NCBI RefSeq assembly: GCF_024609265.1
Contig: NZ_JANHMP010000001.1
Span: 1,791,505-1,855,504, forward strand
Length of the DNA stretch: 64,000 nucleotides
Direction: 5' to 3'
Source: Geothrix campi
Lineage (GTDB): Bacteria > Acidobacteriota > Holophagae > Holophagales > Holophagaceae
Part shown: positions 1 through 8,232 of the stretch, piece by piece
How the letters are laid out: the number at the start of each line of letters is the position of its first letter
Position numbering within the stretch: the stretch's first letter is position 1
Notes under the pieces: model-generated
Told to the model about the DNA's origin: nothing
Database searches by the model: none
What the model saw: the letters and a program-made list of their open reading frames with translations, nothing else
Translations under genes and position numbers: made by a program

Positions 1-217
1 GGAGGATCTCAGGACCCTCACTGTTGAGCAGAAGGAACAGTACTCGAAGGATTTCACAGCCTTCACCACCGAGCGCATCAAGACTTTCCGGGACGAGGCT
101 CGGGGCTACTACCAGAAGCTGGTGGAGAGCTATCCCGGTTCCGAATGGGCCCGGCGCGCCGCGGACCGCCTGGTCACCATGGGCACCGGCGGGGTGAAGG
201 AAGAACTGGATAGTTGA
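1..217 (+). CDS. C-terminal end of a TPR-like protein (partial)
   Basis: An open frame enters from the left edge (first full codon at 2) and stops at TGA 215-217, giving 71 residues. The segment is helical and charged and contains the tetratricopeptide-like pattern YYQKLVESYPGSEWARRAADRL. That pattern is typical of the last repeat of BamD/YbgF-type envelope proteins. The N-terminus is outside the window, so signal peptide and family cannot be checked. A dispersed two-hairpin element begins at its stop codon. The TPR-like reading comes from the motif; the envelope role is inference. Confidence 0.6.
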   Translation, partial: EDLRTLTVEQKEQYSKDFTAFTTERIKTFRDEARGYYQKLVESYPGSEWARRAADRLVTMGTGGVKEELDS

Positions 218-293
218 TGTCGTCCGGGGGTTCTCCGCTGCGCGGACACCCCCGGGCCCCCGCGCTCGGTCCGGCAAAGCCGAACCTCGCTTC
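215..293 (+). repeat. Dispersed 3'-end two-hairpin element, copy 1
   Basis: Starts at the stop codon of the preceding gene. The first hairpin pairs CCGGGGG with CCCCCGG around a CGC-rich loop. The second is GGTCCGGC/GCCGAACC. It shares its layout with copies near 8127, 10198, 10578, 29971, 34693, 59071 and 63822. Confidence 0.75.
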
Positions 294-357
294 GATCCCC
301 CCCCGGGTATCCCCCGCGGCCCACCCTACCCGGTCCCTGCCACCCACCGGAGGCTGC

Positions 358-1347
358 ATGGAATTGAGCACCCTTGGCCTGGGCACTTACCTCGGCGAGG
401 CCACCAGCGTAGTGGATGAGGGCTATGTATCCGCCGCCAAGGCCTTCTTCGCGGCCGGGGGAACCGTCTTCGATACCGCGGCCAACTACCGTGGGGGCCG
501 CTCGGAGCAGGCCCTGGGCGCGGCCTTCATGGACCGGCCCCGGGGAGGGTTTTTCATCTCCACCAAGGCCGGTTACCTGCCCATGGGCGATGGCAGTCCC
601 GGCGAGGACTCCGCGACCTGGTTCCGGCGGGTGCTCGAGGGCCCGGGCGTCCTCCGGGCCGACGAGGTCGTGGACGGCTGCCACGCCATGACCCCTCGCT
701 ACCTGGCCCACCAGCTGGAGGTGAGCCGGGCCGCCCTGGGCGTGGCGACCGTGGACCTCTTCCACCTGCACAATCCGGAACAGCAGCTCCCCCAGCTCGG
801 TCCCGAGGCTTTCTATGCCGCCATCCAACAGGCCTTCGAGACCTGCGAAGGGTTCGTCGCGGCCGGGAAGATCCGGGCCTACGGCGTGGCCACCTGGAAC
901 GGGTTCCGGGTGCCTCCGGGACGGCCCGATCACCTCAGCCTCGAGCGCCTGCTGGTCGCCGCGGAGGCTGCCGGTGGACCGGCTCACCACTTCCGCTGGA
1001 TCCAGCTCCCCTTGAACCTGGCCCTGCCCGAGGCCTTCCTCGCCCCGACCCAGACCTTCCGGGGGGAACGCATGACGCCGCTCCAGGCGGCCCAGGCGGC
1101 GGGCTTCTCCGTGCAGACTTCCGCCTCGATCATGCAGGCCCGCATCCTCTCGCAGCTGCCCGCGGATCTCGTGGCGGCCCTGGGAGGATCGACTCCCGCG
1201 CAGGCCGCCCTCCAGTTCCCCCGCTCCTGCCCCGGTGTCACCGTGGCCCTCTGCGGCATGGCCCGGCCGGGACATGCGATCGAAAACGCCGCGGTCATGG
1301 GCCTTCCGAAGGTGGATCCGGCCGTCCTCACGGGCCTCTTCGGATGA
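358..1347 (+). CDS. Aldo/keto reductase family protein
   Basis: 329 residues. Probably an NAD(P)H-dependent oxidoreductase with a TIM-barrel fold acting in the cytoplasm; the substrate is unknown. Family signs are LGLGTYLGEA at the N-terminus, GGTVFDTAANYRGGRSE (the FDTA..Y segment with catalytic Asp and Tyr), FISTKAG (catalytic Lys), DLFHLHNPE and a GVATWNG segment. ATG 358 is chosen because GGAGG lies at 349-353. An in-frame extension upstream would run through the dispersed repeat. It overlaps the next gene by ATGA. The family is secure, the substrate is not. Confidence 0.85.
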   Translation: MELSTLGLGTYLGEATSVVDEGYVSAAKAFFAAGGTVFDTAANYRGGRSEQALGAAFMDRPRGGFFISTKAGYLPMGDGSPGEDSATWFRRVLEGPGVLRADEVVDGCHAMTPRYLAHQLEVSRAALGVATVDLFHLHNPEQQLPQLGPEAFYAAIQQAFETCEGFVAAGKIRAYGVATWNGFRVPPGRPDHLSLERLLVAAEAAGGPAHHFRWIQLPLNLALPEAFLAPTQTFRGERMTPLQAAQAAGFSVQTSASIMQARILSQLPADLVAALGGSTPAQAALQFPRSCPGVTVALCGMARPGHAIENAAVMGLPKVDPAVLTGLFG

Positions 1348-1901
1348 TCCTCCTGGCCATCACGCCGGGCCTCGGCTTCGACCGCGAGCGCTGGAAGACC
1401 GTGCTGTGCGCGGGCGTGGACGGCTTCCTCATCCGTGAGAAGCAGCTGGAGGCTCGCGCCCTCCTGGACGCGGCGGCCTGGTGCCAGGCGACTGCGCCGG
1501 AGGTGGCCCTCTGGGTGGCCGGTCGCCTGGACGTCGCCTTCGCCGCAGGCTGCGGCCTCCACGCCCCGGAGGCTCATCCCGAGGTGCCGCAGGGCCTGGT
1601 GCCCCTCTCCCGGCCCCTGCACGACGAAGACCAGTGGACCTGGCGGAATCGCGCGGACCAGCTGCTCATCTCCCCCATCTTTCCCAGTCCCGGCAAGGGC
1701 GCGCCATGGGGGGTGGAACGGCTGCATGACTTCCTGGACGGCCTGCCTCCCGGAGGCCCGCGCCTCCTCGCCCTGGGTGGTGTAGATCCCGCCCACGCGG
1801 CTGCACTCCCGCATCCCCGCCTCGCGGGAATCGCCGCCATCCGCCCGTTCTGGGAGGGGGATCCCCGCCGCGCCGTGGCGGCCTTCCGCGCCCTCGAATA
1901 G
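1344..1901 (+). CDS. ThiE/TenI-like thiamine phosphate synthase family protein
   Basis: 185 residues, overlapping the aldo/keto reductase by ATGA, so probably co-translated. The end of the barrel resembles thiamine-phosphate synthase/TenI proteins: QLLISPIFPSPGKGAPWG corresponds to the D-Y-hydrophobic-G-hydrophobic-F-x-S/T-x-T-K segment, and LLALGGVDP to the phosphate-binding ALGGI loop. It is a little shorter than ThiE (about 210 residues) and the pyrophosphate-binding residues are not all obvious. It may therefore be a TenI-like paralogue rather than a working ThiE. Family assignment is moderate and function is inferred. Confidence 0.65.
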   Translation: MILLAITPGLGFDRERWKTVLCAGVDGFLIREKQLEARALLDAAAWCQATAPEVALWVAGRLDVAFAAGCGLHAPEAHPEVPQGLVPLSRPLHDEDQWTWRNRADQLLISPIFPSPGKGAPWGVERLHDFLDGLPPGGPRLLALGGVDPAHAAALPHPRLAGIAAIRPFWEGDPRRAVAAFRALE

Positions 1902-1917
1902 GCGTATCCTCTCCCCC

Positions 1918-3342
1918 ATGTTCCGCGACTTGAGGGAGAAGGTCAGCGTGCCACGCCGGATCGCGGCCTGGATCTTCCTCGCCCTGCTGCTTCTGGCGGC
2001 GGCCCTCATCCTGCCGCACGTGAGCGCGCACCCCGCCATCCACCGGGTGGCGAAGGTTCTCCTCTGGTCCCTGCTCGCCTACGGAGCCGTGCGGCTCGTC
2101 TCGTTCCTGCTGCTCGACCCGCTGCTCAGCCAGCGGAAGACCGCCACACCCGGTTTCGCCCGGGACCTCATCGTGGTGGCCCTCTACCTGGTGGCGGCCG
2201 GAGGCATCCTCCGCGAGATCCTGCAGGTGAGCCTCGGCCAGCTGCTGGGTACCGGCGCCATCGCCGCCGCCGTGGTGGGCCTCAGCCTCCAGGAGGTGCT
2301 CGGCAACCTGTTCGCCGGCATCTCCCTGCACCTGGACCCCGCCTTCCAGGTGGGCGACTGGGTGGAGATCACCGGGAACCTGCGGGGCGGCCCGGGCCGC
2401 GAGACGCTGATCGGGCAGGTGGAGGCCATGACCTGGCGCACGGTGCAGCTCCGCACCGAGAACGGCGACATGGACGTGCTGCCGAACCGCGCCATCGCCC
2501 AGGCCGTGGTGACCAACCTCTACGCCCCCTCGGGTCTGCACCGGCGCACCACCAAGGTCATCGTGGAACCGCGCCCCGACCTCCACCACGCCCTCGATCG
2601 CCTCACCCTCGCCCTGGCGGGCCTGCCGCACCTCGCCCACCATCGCCCCGAGGTGGTGGTCCACAGCTCCGACCTGGGTGGCGCGGTCCTGGAGATCCGC
2701 TTCTGGGCGCTCGGCTTCCGCCATGGGCGCCAGGCCACCTTCCAGGCCACGCGCTTGGCCACCACCGTGCTGCCGCGCGAGGGGTTCCGCCTCCTGGGGC
2801 CCCACGGGCCGAGCCCACTGGTGGCGCGACCTGAACCGGCCCCGGAGCCCGAGCTGATGCGGGACCTCGTCCGCCAGCTCGGTCTTCCGGAGCACTGGGT
2901 GGAGGACCTCCGCGGGAAACTTCGCTTGCGGATGTTGGCGCCAGGGGAGGGTGTCATCCGGGAAGGTGATCCCGGGGCCTCTCTCTTCGCGGTGCATCGC
3001 GGTACGCTCCAGGTGGTGCGCGCCGAGGAACGCCTGGACCCCTACACCGGCCTGTTCTGGAAGCCGGTGGCGGAGCTGGGCCCGGGCCAGTGGTTCGGCG
3101 AGGCCAGCCTGCTCACCGGCGCCCCGCGCAACGCCACCGTGGTGGCCTTCACGGAGGCCGAGATCGCCGAGGTGCCCAAGGAGGCCTTTGAGGCCTCCCT
3201 CAAGCGCGAGCCGGAACTCCTGGAGCGCCTCGTGGACCTGATGGAACAGCGGTCCCACGGCGAGCCCGAGCCCGGCCTCCCCAGGGAGTCGCGCCGCGCC
3301 CAGTGGACCCGGCAGGTTCGGGCCTGGTTCAGCCTGGGCTGA
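1918..3342 (+). CDS. MscS-type mechanosensitive channel with C-terminal cyclic-nucleotide-binding domain
   Basis: 474 residues. Four hydrophobic stretches (about 16-33, 45-67, 82-100, 107-135) lead into the MscS pore and beta domain, with AAAVVGLSLQEVLGNLFAGI and QVGDWVEI at about 116-150. Residues about 338-425 form a CRP/cNMP-binding fold. Its phosphate cassette is FGEASLLTGAPRNATV (393-408) with the conserved Arg404. The architecture predicts an inner-membrane channel whose gating responds to membrane tension or to a cyclic nucleotide. The fusion is visible in the sequence; the ligand is inference. It lies 16 bp after the ThiE-like gene. Confidence 0.9.
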   Translation: MFRDLREKVSVPRRIAAWIFLALLLLAAALILPHVSAHPAIHRVAKVLLWSLLAYGAVRLVSFLLLDPLLSQRKTATPGFARDLIVVALYLVAAGGILREILQVSLGQLLGTGAIAAAVVGLSLQEVLGNLFAGISLHLDPAFQVGDWVEITGNLRGGPGRETLIGQVEAMTWRTVQLRTENGDMDVLPNRAIAQAVVTNLYAPSGLHRRTTKVIVEPRPDLHHALDRLTLALAGLPHLAHHRPEVVVHSSDLGGAVLEIRFWALGFRHGRQATFQATRLATTVLPREGFRLLGPHGPSPLVARPEPAPEPELMRDLVRQLGLPEHWVEDLRGKLRLRMLAPGEGVIREGDPGASLFAVHRGTLQVVRAEERLDPYTGLFWKPVAELGPGQWFGEASLLTGAPRNATVVAFTEAEIAEVPKEAFEASLKREPELLERLVDLMEQRSHGEPEPGLPRESRRAQWTRQVRAWFSLG

Positions 3343-3376
3343 AGACTGCGCTGGTATCCTGGAAGGCGGAGGCTTC

Positions 3377-3640
3377 ATGGATCTGCCCGAAAACCTGCAT
3401 CACCTGGTGAGCGAACTGGGCGATTCGCTGGTCAAGGCTTTGGCCGAGGATGATCACTGCCGGGATCTCACCTTCCAGATCCAGGCGCAGGGCTACGGAC
3501 TCATGCTCATCCTCGAGGCGGCGCCCATCCGGCTCCGCGGCGAGGGTCACGACCAGGCCCTTCCGCAGGAGGGCCCGGAACAGCCCTTCTCCGAGGACGA
3601 CAAGCGCCTGATGAAGTCCTTCAAGATCCGGATGGATTAG
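3377..3640 (+). CDS. Small acidic hypothetical protein
   Basis: 87 residues, no recognised family, no signal peptide and no membrane segment. It begins MDLPENLHHLVSEL and ends with basic KSFKIRMD, and is rich in Glu and Asp. GGAGG lies upstream (about 3368) and the stop is only 3 bp before rlmN, so it is probably the leading gene of a small unit with rlmN. It is kept as real because of spacing, codon bias like its neighbours and a good ribosome binding site. Function unknown. Confidence 0.65.
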   Translation: MDLPENLHHLVSELGDSLVKALAEDDHCRDLTFQIQAQGYGLMLILEAAPIRLRGEGHDQALPQEGPEQPFSEDDKRLMKSFKIRMD

Positions 3641-3643
3641 GCG

Positions 3644-4744
3644 ATGCCCCAACTCTGGGATCTCCCGGCCCCGGAAGCCGGTTTCGCCGAGCGCCCCAAT
3701 GCCGCAGGCCTGGATGCGTTGGACCTGAAGGCGCTGGCGGCCACCCTGGGCGAACCCGCCTGGCGAGGGGATCAGCTCTTCGACGGCCTCTACCGGCAGC
3801 GCTGGACCCGCTGGGAGCAGTTCTCCAGCCTGTCCAAGGCCCTGCGGACCCGCCTGGCGGCCGAGGTGGACCTGGCCTGGCCCTCCATCGTGCAGAGCCA
3901 GATCTCCGAGGACGGCTCCACCAAGCACGTCTTCGAACTGGTCGACGGGAAGCAGGTGGAGGGCGTGTTCATGCCCTACGCCGACCGGGTCACCCTCTGC
4001 CTGTCGAGCCAGGTGGGCTGCGCCATGGGCTGCACCTTCTGCGCCACGGGCCAGATGGGCATCGTGCGCAACCTGACCGCCGCCGAGATCGCGGGCCAGG
4101 TGGTGGCCATGCTGAACCACCACGACCACCCCGCAGGCCACCCGGTCAACCTGGTCTTCATGGGCATGGGCGAACCCCTGCACAACCTCGACCATCTCAT
4201 GGCCGCCTTCGATGTGCTGACGGACCCCAAGGGCCTGGCCATCCCCCCCCGGCGCATCACCGTGTCCACTTCGGGTCTGGTGAGCGGCATCGAGCGCCTG
4301 GGAACCTTCGCCAGGCGGCCGCGGCTCGCGCTGAGCCTCAACGCCACCACGGACGACCGCCGTTCGCGGATCATGCCCGTGAACCGGGTCTGGAACCTGG
4401 ACGCCCTGGCGGGGGCGCTGGCGGCCTTCCCCCTGCAGTCCGGCGAGCGCATCACCCTCGAGTACGTGCTGCTGAAAGGCGTCACGGACACCCTGGAAGA
4501 CGGCCGTCGCCTCGCGGCCTTCGCCCGCCACTTCCCCGCCAAGGTGAACCTGATCCCCTTCAACCCTCACGAGGGCAGCGGCTTCGAGCCCCCGGATGAA
4601 GCCCGGGTCAGCGCCCTCTGCCGCCTGCTCGTCGACGCGGGCCAGCCCGTCAGCGTCCGCCGCAGCCGGGGCCAGGACGTGGCCGGCGCCTGCGGCCAGC
4701 TGGTGCGGGAAGGACAGCGGCGAGGGCAGCCGAAAGAGCTCTGA
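3644..4744 (+). CDS. rlmN: 23S rRNA (adenine-2503-C2)-methyltransferase RlmN
   Basis: 366 residues. A radical-SAM enzyme that methylates C2 of A2503 in 23S rRNA, and A37 of some tRNAs. The iron-sulfur ligands are the CxxxCxxC motif at C126, C130 and C133 (GCAMGCTFC). The two catalytic cysteines of the family are at about C119 (TLCLSSQVGC) and C350 (GACGQL). The segments LVFMGMGEPLHN and NLIPFNP are typical. Length is normal. All key residues are present. Confidence 0.97.
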   Translation: MPQLWDLPAPEAGFAERPNAAGLDALDLKALAATLGEPAWRGDQLFDGLYRQRWTRWEQFSSLSKALRTRLAAEVDLAWPSIVQSQISEDGSTKHVFELVDGKQVEGVFMPYADRVTLCLSSQVGCAMGCTFCATGQMGIVRNLTAAEIAGQVVAMLNHHDHPAGHPVNLVFMGMGEPLHNLDHLMAAFDVLTDPKGLAIPPRRITVSTSGLVSGIERLGTFARRPRLALSLNATTDDRRSRIMPVNRVWNLDALAGALAAFPLQSGERITLEYVLLKGVTDTLEDGRRLAAFARHFPAKVNLIPFNPHEGSGFEPPDEARVSALCRLLVDAGQPVSVRRSRGQDVAGACGQLVREGQRRGQPKEL

Positions 4745-4785
4745 AGTCCGGAGACTGAAGACCCTTTTCCCGTCATCCTGGACAG

Positions 4786-5391
4786 GTGCTGTCCGCGCCG
4801 AAACCCTTTTTCGAGACCCTCCACGCCCTGCTGGACGCGGAAGGTGAGATCACGCTCGGGGAATTGCTGGATGCGGCCGGAGAGCAGACCTACGGCCTGC
4901 TGACGCTGCTGCTTTCCCTGCCCAGCCTGGTGCCGGGACTGAACATCGGGCTGGCCCCGGTGGGCGGCATCGGCCTCATGGCCCTCGGGGTCCAGCTGGC
5001 CTGGGGCACCCCCCATCCCTGGGTGCCCCAGCGGGTGCAGGCCCAGCCCATCCACAAGGGCCGCATCAAGAACGCCCTCGCCAAGCTTGAGACTCAGCTG
5101 GACCGCTTCCGCTGGCGCAGCGCCCTCCGCCGACCCATCAACCATCGCTGGATCGGAGCCTGCATCGCCTGGACCGGCTTCCTGCTGGCCGTCCCCGTGC
5201 CCCTGCCCTTCGGCAACCAGCTGCCCGCCGCCACCCTCTGCCTGCTGGGGGCCGCCCTGCTGGAGGAGCGTCCCACCTGGGCCTGGATCGGGGCGGCGGG
5301 TTCCCTGGCCAACACCTTGTACTTCGCCTTCAGCTTCGATCTCATCGTCCGGACCTTCATGAAAGCCTTCCATGCCATGGCCAGGTCATGA
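4786..5391 (+). CDS. ExoD-like membrane protein
   Basis: 201 residues with GTG as the likely start. The order of features matches the ExoD (exopolysaccharide synthesis) family: an N-terminal segment ending in GEQTYGLLTLLLSLPSLVPG, then several hydrophobic helices including WIGACIAWTGFLLAVPVPLPFGNQLPA. ExoD homologues are polytopic inner-membrane proteins of poorly known mechanism. Here no exopolysaccharide genes are adjacent. It overlaps trmD by ATGA. No strong ribosome binding site is seen before the GTG, so the start is less certain than the frame. Confidence 0.8.
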   Translation: MLSAPKPFFETLHALLDAEGEITLGELLDAAGEQTYGLLTLLLSLPSLVPGLNIGLAPVGGIGLMALGVQLAWGTPHPWVPQRVQAQPIHKGRIKNALAKLETQLDRFRWRSALRRPINHRWIGACIAWTGFLLAVPVPLPFGNQLPAATLCLLGAALLEERPTWAWIGAAGSLANTLYFAFSFDLIVRTFMKAFHAMARS

Positions 5392-6173
5392 GAATCGACA
5401 CGCTCACGCTCTTCCCGGAATATTTCGAGACCGCCCGTCTAGGCATCACGGGCCGGGCCTTTCGCGACCTGGGCCACGGGCTCCACACCCACAGCTTCCG
5501 CCCCTTCGCCGGCAACACCTTCGGCCATGTGGATGACTCGCCTTTCGGCGGCGGCCCCGGCATGGTGCTGCGCCCTGACGTGTTGCGGGACACCCTGGCC
5601 TCGGTGCCCCGGGAAGGTTCCTGCCGCGTCATCCACTTCACGCCGGCTGCGCCGCCACTTACCCACGCGAAGGTGCTGGAATTGGCCCACCTCGATCAGC
5701 TGATCCTGGTGTGCACCCGCTACGAGGGGCTCGACCAGCGGGCCGTGGAACGCTATGTGGACGAGGAACTGAGCGTGGGTGAGGCCGTCCTCAGCGGCGG
5801 CGAGCTGCCGGCCTTGTTCCTCATCGATGCCGTCTGCCGCTGGCTTCCCGGCGTGCTGGGCAACGAGGCCTCCGCCGAGGAGGACAGCTTCGCCACAGGC
5901 CTGCTGGACCACCCCCACTACACCCGGCCCGCCACTTTCGAGGGCCAGGACGTGCCGACGGTCCTGCAGGGCGGCGACCACGGTGCCATCCGCCTTTGGC
6001 GCCTGCGCGAAGCCATGGCCCGCACAAAACGGCTGCGGCCCGACCTCTGGAGCGCCTACCTGCGGGAGCGTGTGCCCGCCCTGGACCGCCCTGCCCAGTG
6101 GTGCGCGTGGCAGGTGGAGCATCCCGAGGACCGCGAGCGGGCCAAACCCAAGGGCTGGAAGGGCTGGAAGTAG
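5388..6173 (+). CDS. trmD: tRNA (guanine-37-N1)-methyltransferase TrmD
   Basis: 261 residues. Makes m1G37 in tRNAs reading CNN codons, preventing frameshifts. The N-terminus MRIDTLTLFPEYF, the DDSPFGGGPGMVLRP segment, CTRYEGLDQRAVERYVDEE and the knot loop SVGEAVLSGGELPAL are hallmarks of the SPOUT trefoil-knot enzyme. The C-terminal RRTRRRPDLW-type region appears as KRLRPDLW. Bacterial trmD is normally immediately before rplS. Here an outer-membrane barrel gene intervenes. Confidence 0.97.
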   Translation: MRIDTLTLFPEYFETARLGITGRAFRDLGHGLHTHSFRPFAGNTFGHVDDSPFGGGPGMVLRPDVLRDTLASVPREGSCRVIHFTPAAPPLTHAKVLELAHLDQLILVCTRYEGLDQRAVERYVDEELSVGEAVLSGGELPALFLIDAVCRWLPGVLGNEASAEEDSFATGLLDHPHYTRPATFEGQDVPTVLQGGDHGAIRLWRLREAMARTKRLRPDLWSAYLRERVPALDRPAQWCAWQVEHPEDRERAKPKGWKGWK

Positions 6174-6322
6174 ATCCAGGTCGATATTCCTTGTCCCCGG
6201 ACTAGACCTCCGGATACAAGATGCGTAGGTACCATTTATAGCCCCATCGGGCGGCCGCGGTCTCGGTAGGCCCCGGACCTGCCTGATGGACCTCGGCCCC
6301 GCATGGGCCTTAAGGAGATTTC

Positions 6323-6880
6323 ATGACGATCCGCGCACTCATCCTGGCCGCCGCCGCGCTGGTGGCTCCCACCCTCAGTGCCCAGGAAGGCCCCCGCTTC
6401 GGGCTCCAGGCAGGCATCAACGTTCCGCAGAGCGATCTCAAGGATGCGGTGGACAGCAAGCTGGGCTTCAACATCGGCGCTCACGGAACCTTCAACCTCC
6501 ATGGGGGCCACATGCTCCGTCCCCGCCTGGACTACACCTGGTTCCCCGAATACTCCGTGAGTGGCGGTGGGGCCTCAGCCAGCCTCAAGATGTCCAACAT
6601 CTCTCTCGGCGCCGACTACATGTACTTCGTGGACGGCAACCCCCAGGGCTTCTACTTCACCGCTGGCGCTGCCGCCATGCAGTGGAAGATGGAGGCCAAT
6701 GTCTCCATCCCCGGGTTCGGCTCGGGCTCGAGCAGCGAAACCACCACCAAGCTGGGCCTGGCCGCCGGTGTCGGCTACCAGTTCAACAAGACCGTCGGTG
6801 CCGAAGTCCGCTACCTGAAGAGCAGCGCCTGGGAAGGCGATCTCGATATGATCCAGGTCGGCGCCACCTTCCGCTTCTAG
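6323..6880 (+). CDS. Small outer-membrane beta-barrel protein, paralogue 1
   Basis: 185 residues. A signal peptide MTIRALILAAAALVAPTLSAQ with cleavage near residue 20 is followed by alternating hydrophobic strands (MLRPRLDYTWF, MSNISLGADYMYF, GFYFTAGAAAMQW, TKLGLAAGVGYQF), ending in the barrel-type terminal Phe (GATFRF). It resembles eight-stranded OmpA/OmpW-like barrels; no enzyme motif is seen. AAGGAG precedes the ATG and a strong terminator follows. Its paralogue lies at 7595-8128 on the other side of rplS. Localisation is well supported, function unknown. Confidence 0.85.
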   Translation: MTIRALILAAAALVAPTLSAQEGPRFGLQAGINVPQSDLKDAVDSKLGFNIGAHGTFNLHGGHMLRPRLDYTWFPEYSVSGGGASASLKMSNISLGADYMYFVDGNPQGFYFTAGAAAMQWKMEANVSIPGFGSGSSSETTTKLGLAAGVGYQFNKTVGAEVRYLKSSAWEGDLDMIQVGATFRF

Positions 6881-6896
6881 ACTTCGGTCAAATCCC

Positions 6897-6934
6897 GGGA
6901 AGGGGGCGTCCACAGAACGCCCCCTTCCCTTTTT
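6897..6934 (+). terminator. Rho-independent terminator after barrel paralogue 1
   Basis: A perfect 13-bp stem (6897-6909 with 6917-6929), a 7-base loop and then five T residues. It separates the barrel gene from rplS, so rplS must have its own promoter in 6935-7027. Confidence 0.92.
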
Positions 6935-7027
6935 CGGCCTTTTCGATAGACTGATGGACTCCCCGTCTGGGGACTTTCGAGCCATGTCCGCCGATCTCGG
7001 TGTGGGACCGCTGGCCCAGGAGCCCAC

Positions 7028-7387
7028 ATGAGCCACATCATCGACCGCCTCGAAGCCAGCCTGCTTCGTTCCGACCTGCCCCGCATCACGCCCGGCGACA
7101 CCGTCAAGGTGCACGTCAAGGTGAAGGAAGGGGAGAAGGAGCGCATCCAGCTCTTCCAGGGCATCGTCATCGGCATCAAGGGTGGCGGCATGCGCACCTC
7201 CTTCACCGTCCGCAAGGTCGCGAGCGGTGTGGGCGTGGAGCGCATCTTCCCCCTGAACAGCCCCACCATCGACAAGCTGGAAGTGCTGCGTCACGGCAAG
7301 GTCCGCCGCGCCAAGCTCTACTTCCTGCGCGAGAAGCTCGGCAAGGCCGGGCGCCTCAAGGAGCGCCGCTCCGAGAACGGCGAGTAG
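7028..7387 (+). CDS. rplS: 50S ribosomal protein L19
   Basis: 119 residues. L19 sits at the 30S-50S interface. Sequence is typical: [63 protein letters not shown] and the C-terminal [15 protein letters not shown]. Length is normal. It usually follows trmD directly, but a terminated outer-membrane barrel gene now lies between them, so the two are probably not in one transcript. A terminator follows at 7408. Confidence 0.98.
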   Translation: MSHIIDRLEASLLRSDLPRITPGDTVKVHVKVKEGEKERIQLFQGIVIGIKGGGMRTSFTVRKVASGVGVERIFPLNSPTIDKLEVLRHGKVRRAKLYFLREKLGKAGRLKERRSENGE

Positions 7388-7407
7388 GCTTCCCGCTTCC
7401 CCCCGAA

Positions 7408-7434
7408 AGGCGCCCGCAGGGGCGCCTTTTTATT
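7408..7434 (+). terminator. Rho-independent terminator after rplS
   Basis: An 8-bp perfect stem AGGCGCCC/GGGCGCCT with a GCAG loop, followed by TTTTTATT. Confidence 0.92.
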
Positions 7435-7594
7435 GGAAATAACCGCCTCATATTCGAATCCAAGTCGAACTAGATCTTTATTTCTAGTCCCACTTTTAGC
7501 GCTTCAGATAGGAGGTGGGATCCCCCGCTTTGTGGGAACATGGCCCCGGGCATCCGACGGGCCCATGTTGGGCCTGCGCCTTCCGGGAGGAATC

Positions 7595-8128
7595 ATGAAG
7601 ATCTTGTCCCCGCTGACTCTGGCCATCCTGGCCGCCGCGGCGTCGTCCCTCTACGCCGAAGCCCCCCGCTACGGCGTGCAGGGTCTCGTGAACATCCCCC
7701 TCGGCGACCTGAAGGATTTCGTGGACAACAAACCCGGCCCCGGCCTCGGCGTCCATGGCACCTTCGACCTGGGCAATGGCCACATGCTGCGGCCCCGCCT
7801 GGACTACTCGGTCTATCCAGAAGCCACCTTCGGCAGCCTCAAGCAGAACGCCTCCAACCTCAGCCTGGGCGGAGACTACCTCTACTTCCTCGCGGGCAAG
7901 CCCGAAGGCCTCTATTTCACCGGTGGCATCGCCATCGTGCGCTGGTCCTTCGAGACCAAGGATGCCGTCTCGAAGGTGTCCGCCGACACCACCAAGCTGG
8001 GTCTGGCGGCCGGTGCAGGCTACCAGTGGAACGCCACGGTGGGCACCGAACTGCGGTTCGTGCATTCCCGCATCGACAGCGGCTTCCAGGCGGACGCTCT
8101 GCAGGCGGGTGTGACCATCCGGTTTTAA
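7595..8128 (+). CDS. Small outer-membrane beta-barrel protein, paralogue 2
   Basis: 177 residues starting at ATG 7595 after GGGAGGAATC. An in-frame extension upstream would run from the rplS terminator and is rejected. Signal peptide MKILSPLTLAILAAAASSLYA is followed by strands that align one-to-one with the protein at 6323-6880: NIPLGDLKDFVDNKPG, HGTFDLGNGHMLRPRLDY, LSLGGDYLYFL, TKLGLAAGAGYQW, and a final VTIRF. This is a clear duplication flanking rplS. A dispersed two-hairpin element starts at its stop. Function unknown. Confidence 0.85.
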   Translation: MKILSPLTLAILAAAASSLYAEAPRYGVQGLVNIPLGDLKDFVDNKPGPGLGVHGTFDLGNGHMLRPRLDYSVYPEATFGSLKQNASNLSLGGDYLYFLAGKPEGLYFTGGIAIVRWSFETKDAVSKVSADTTKLGLAAGAGYQWNATVGTELRFVHSRIDSGFQADALQAGVTIRF

Positions 8129-8200
8129 TGCTCTCCGGGGTTCTGCGCTGCGCGCATACCCCCGGACCCCCGCGCGAAGCCCGGCACAGCCGGGCTTCGC
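8127..8200 (+). repeat. Dispersed 3'-end two-hairpin element, copy 2
   Basis: Begins at the TAA of barrel paralogue 2. The first hairpin uses CCGGGG/CCCCGG around a GCGCTGCGCGC loop. The second hairpin is GAAGCCCGGC-ACA-GCCGGGCTTC, a near-perfect stem. It sits between convergent genes. Confidence 0.8.
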
Positions 8201-8232
8201 TTTGCTCTCCGGTGACTCTGACGTGGCCCTGG

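Noticed and set aside
214-357. N-terminal extension of the aldo/keto reductase to 214
   Set aside because: The extension would translate the dispersed repeat, while ATG 358 has a good GGAGG site and matches the family start.
1666-3378. A 570-residue minus-strand frame over the MscS gene
   Set aside because: Antisense shadow of a channel gene whose motifs are intact.
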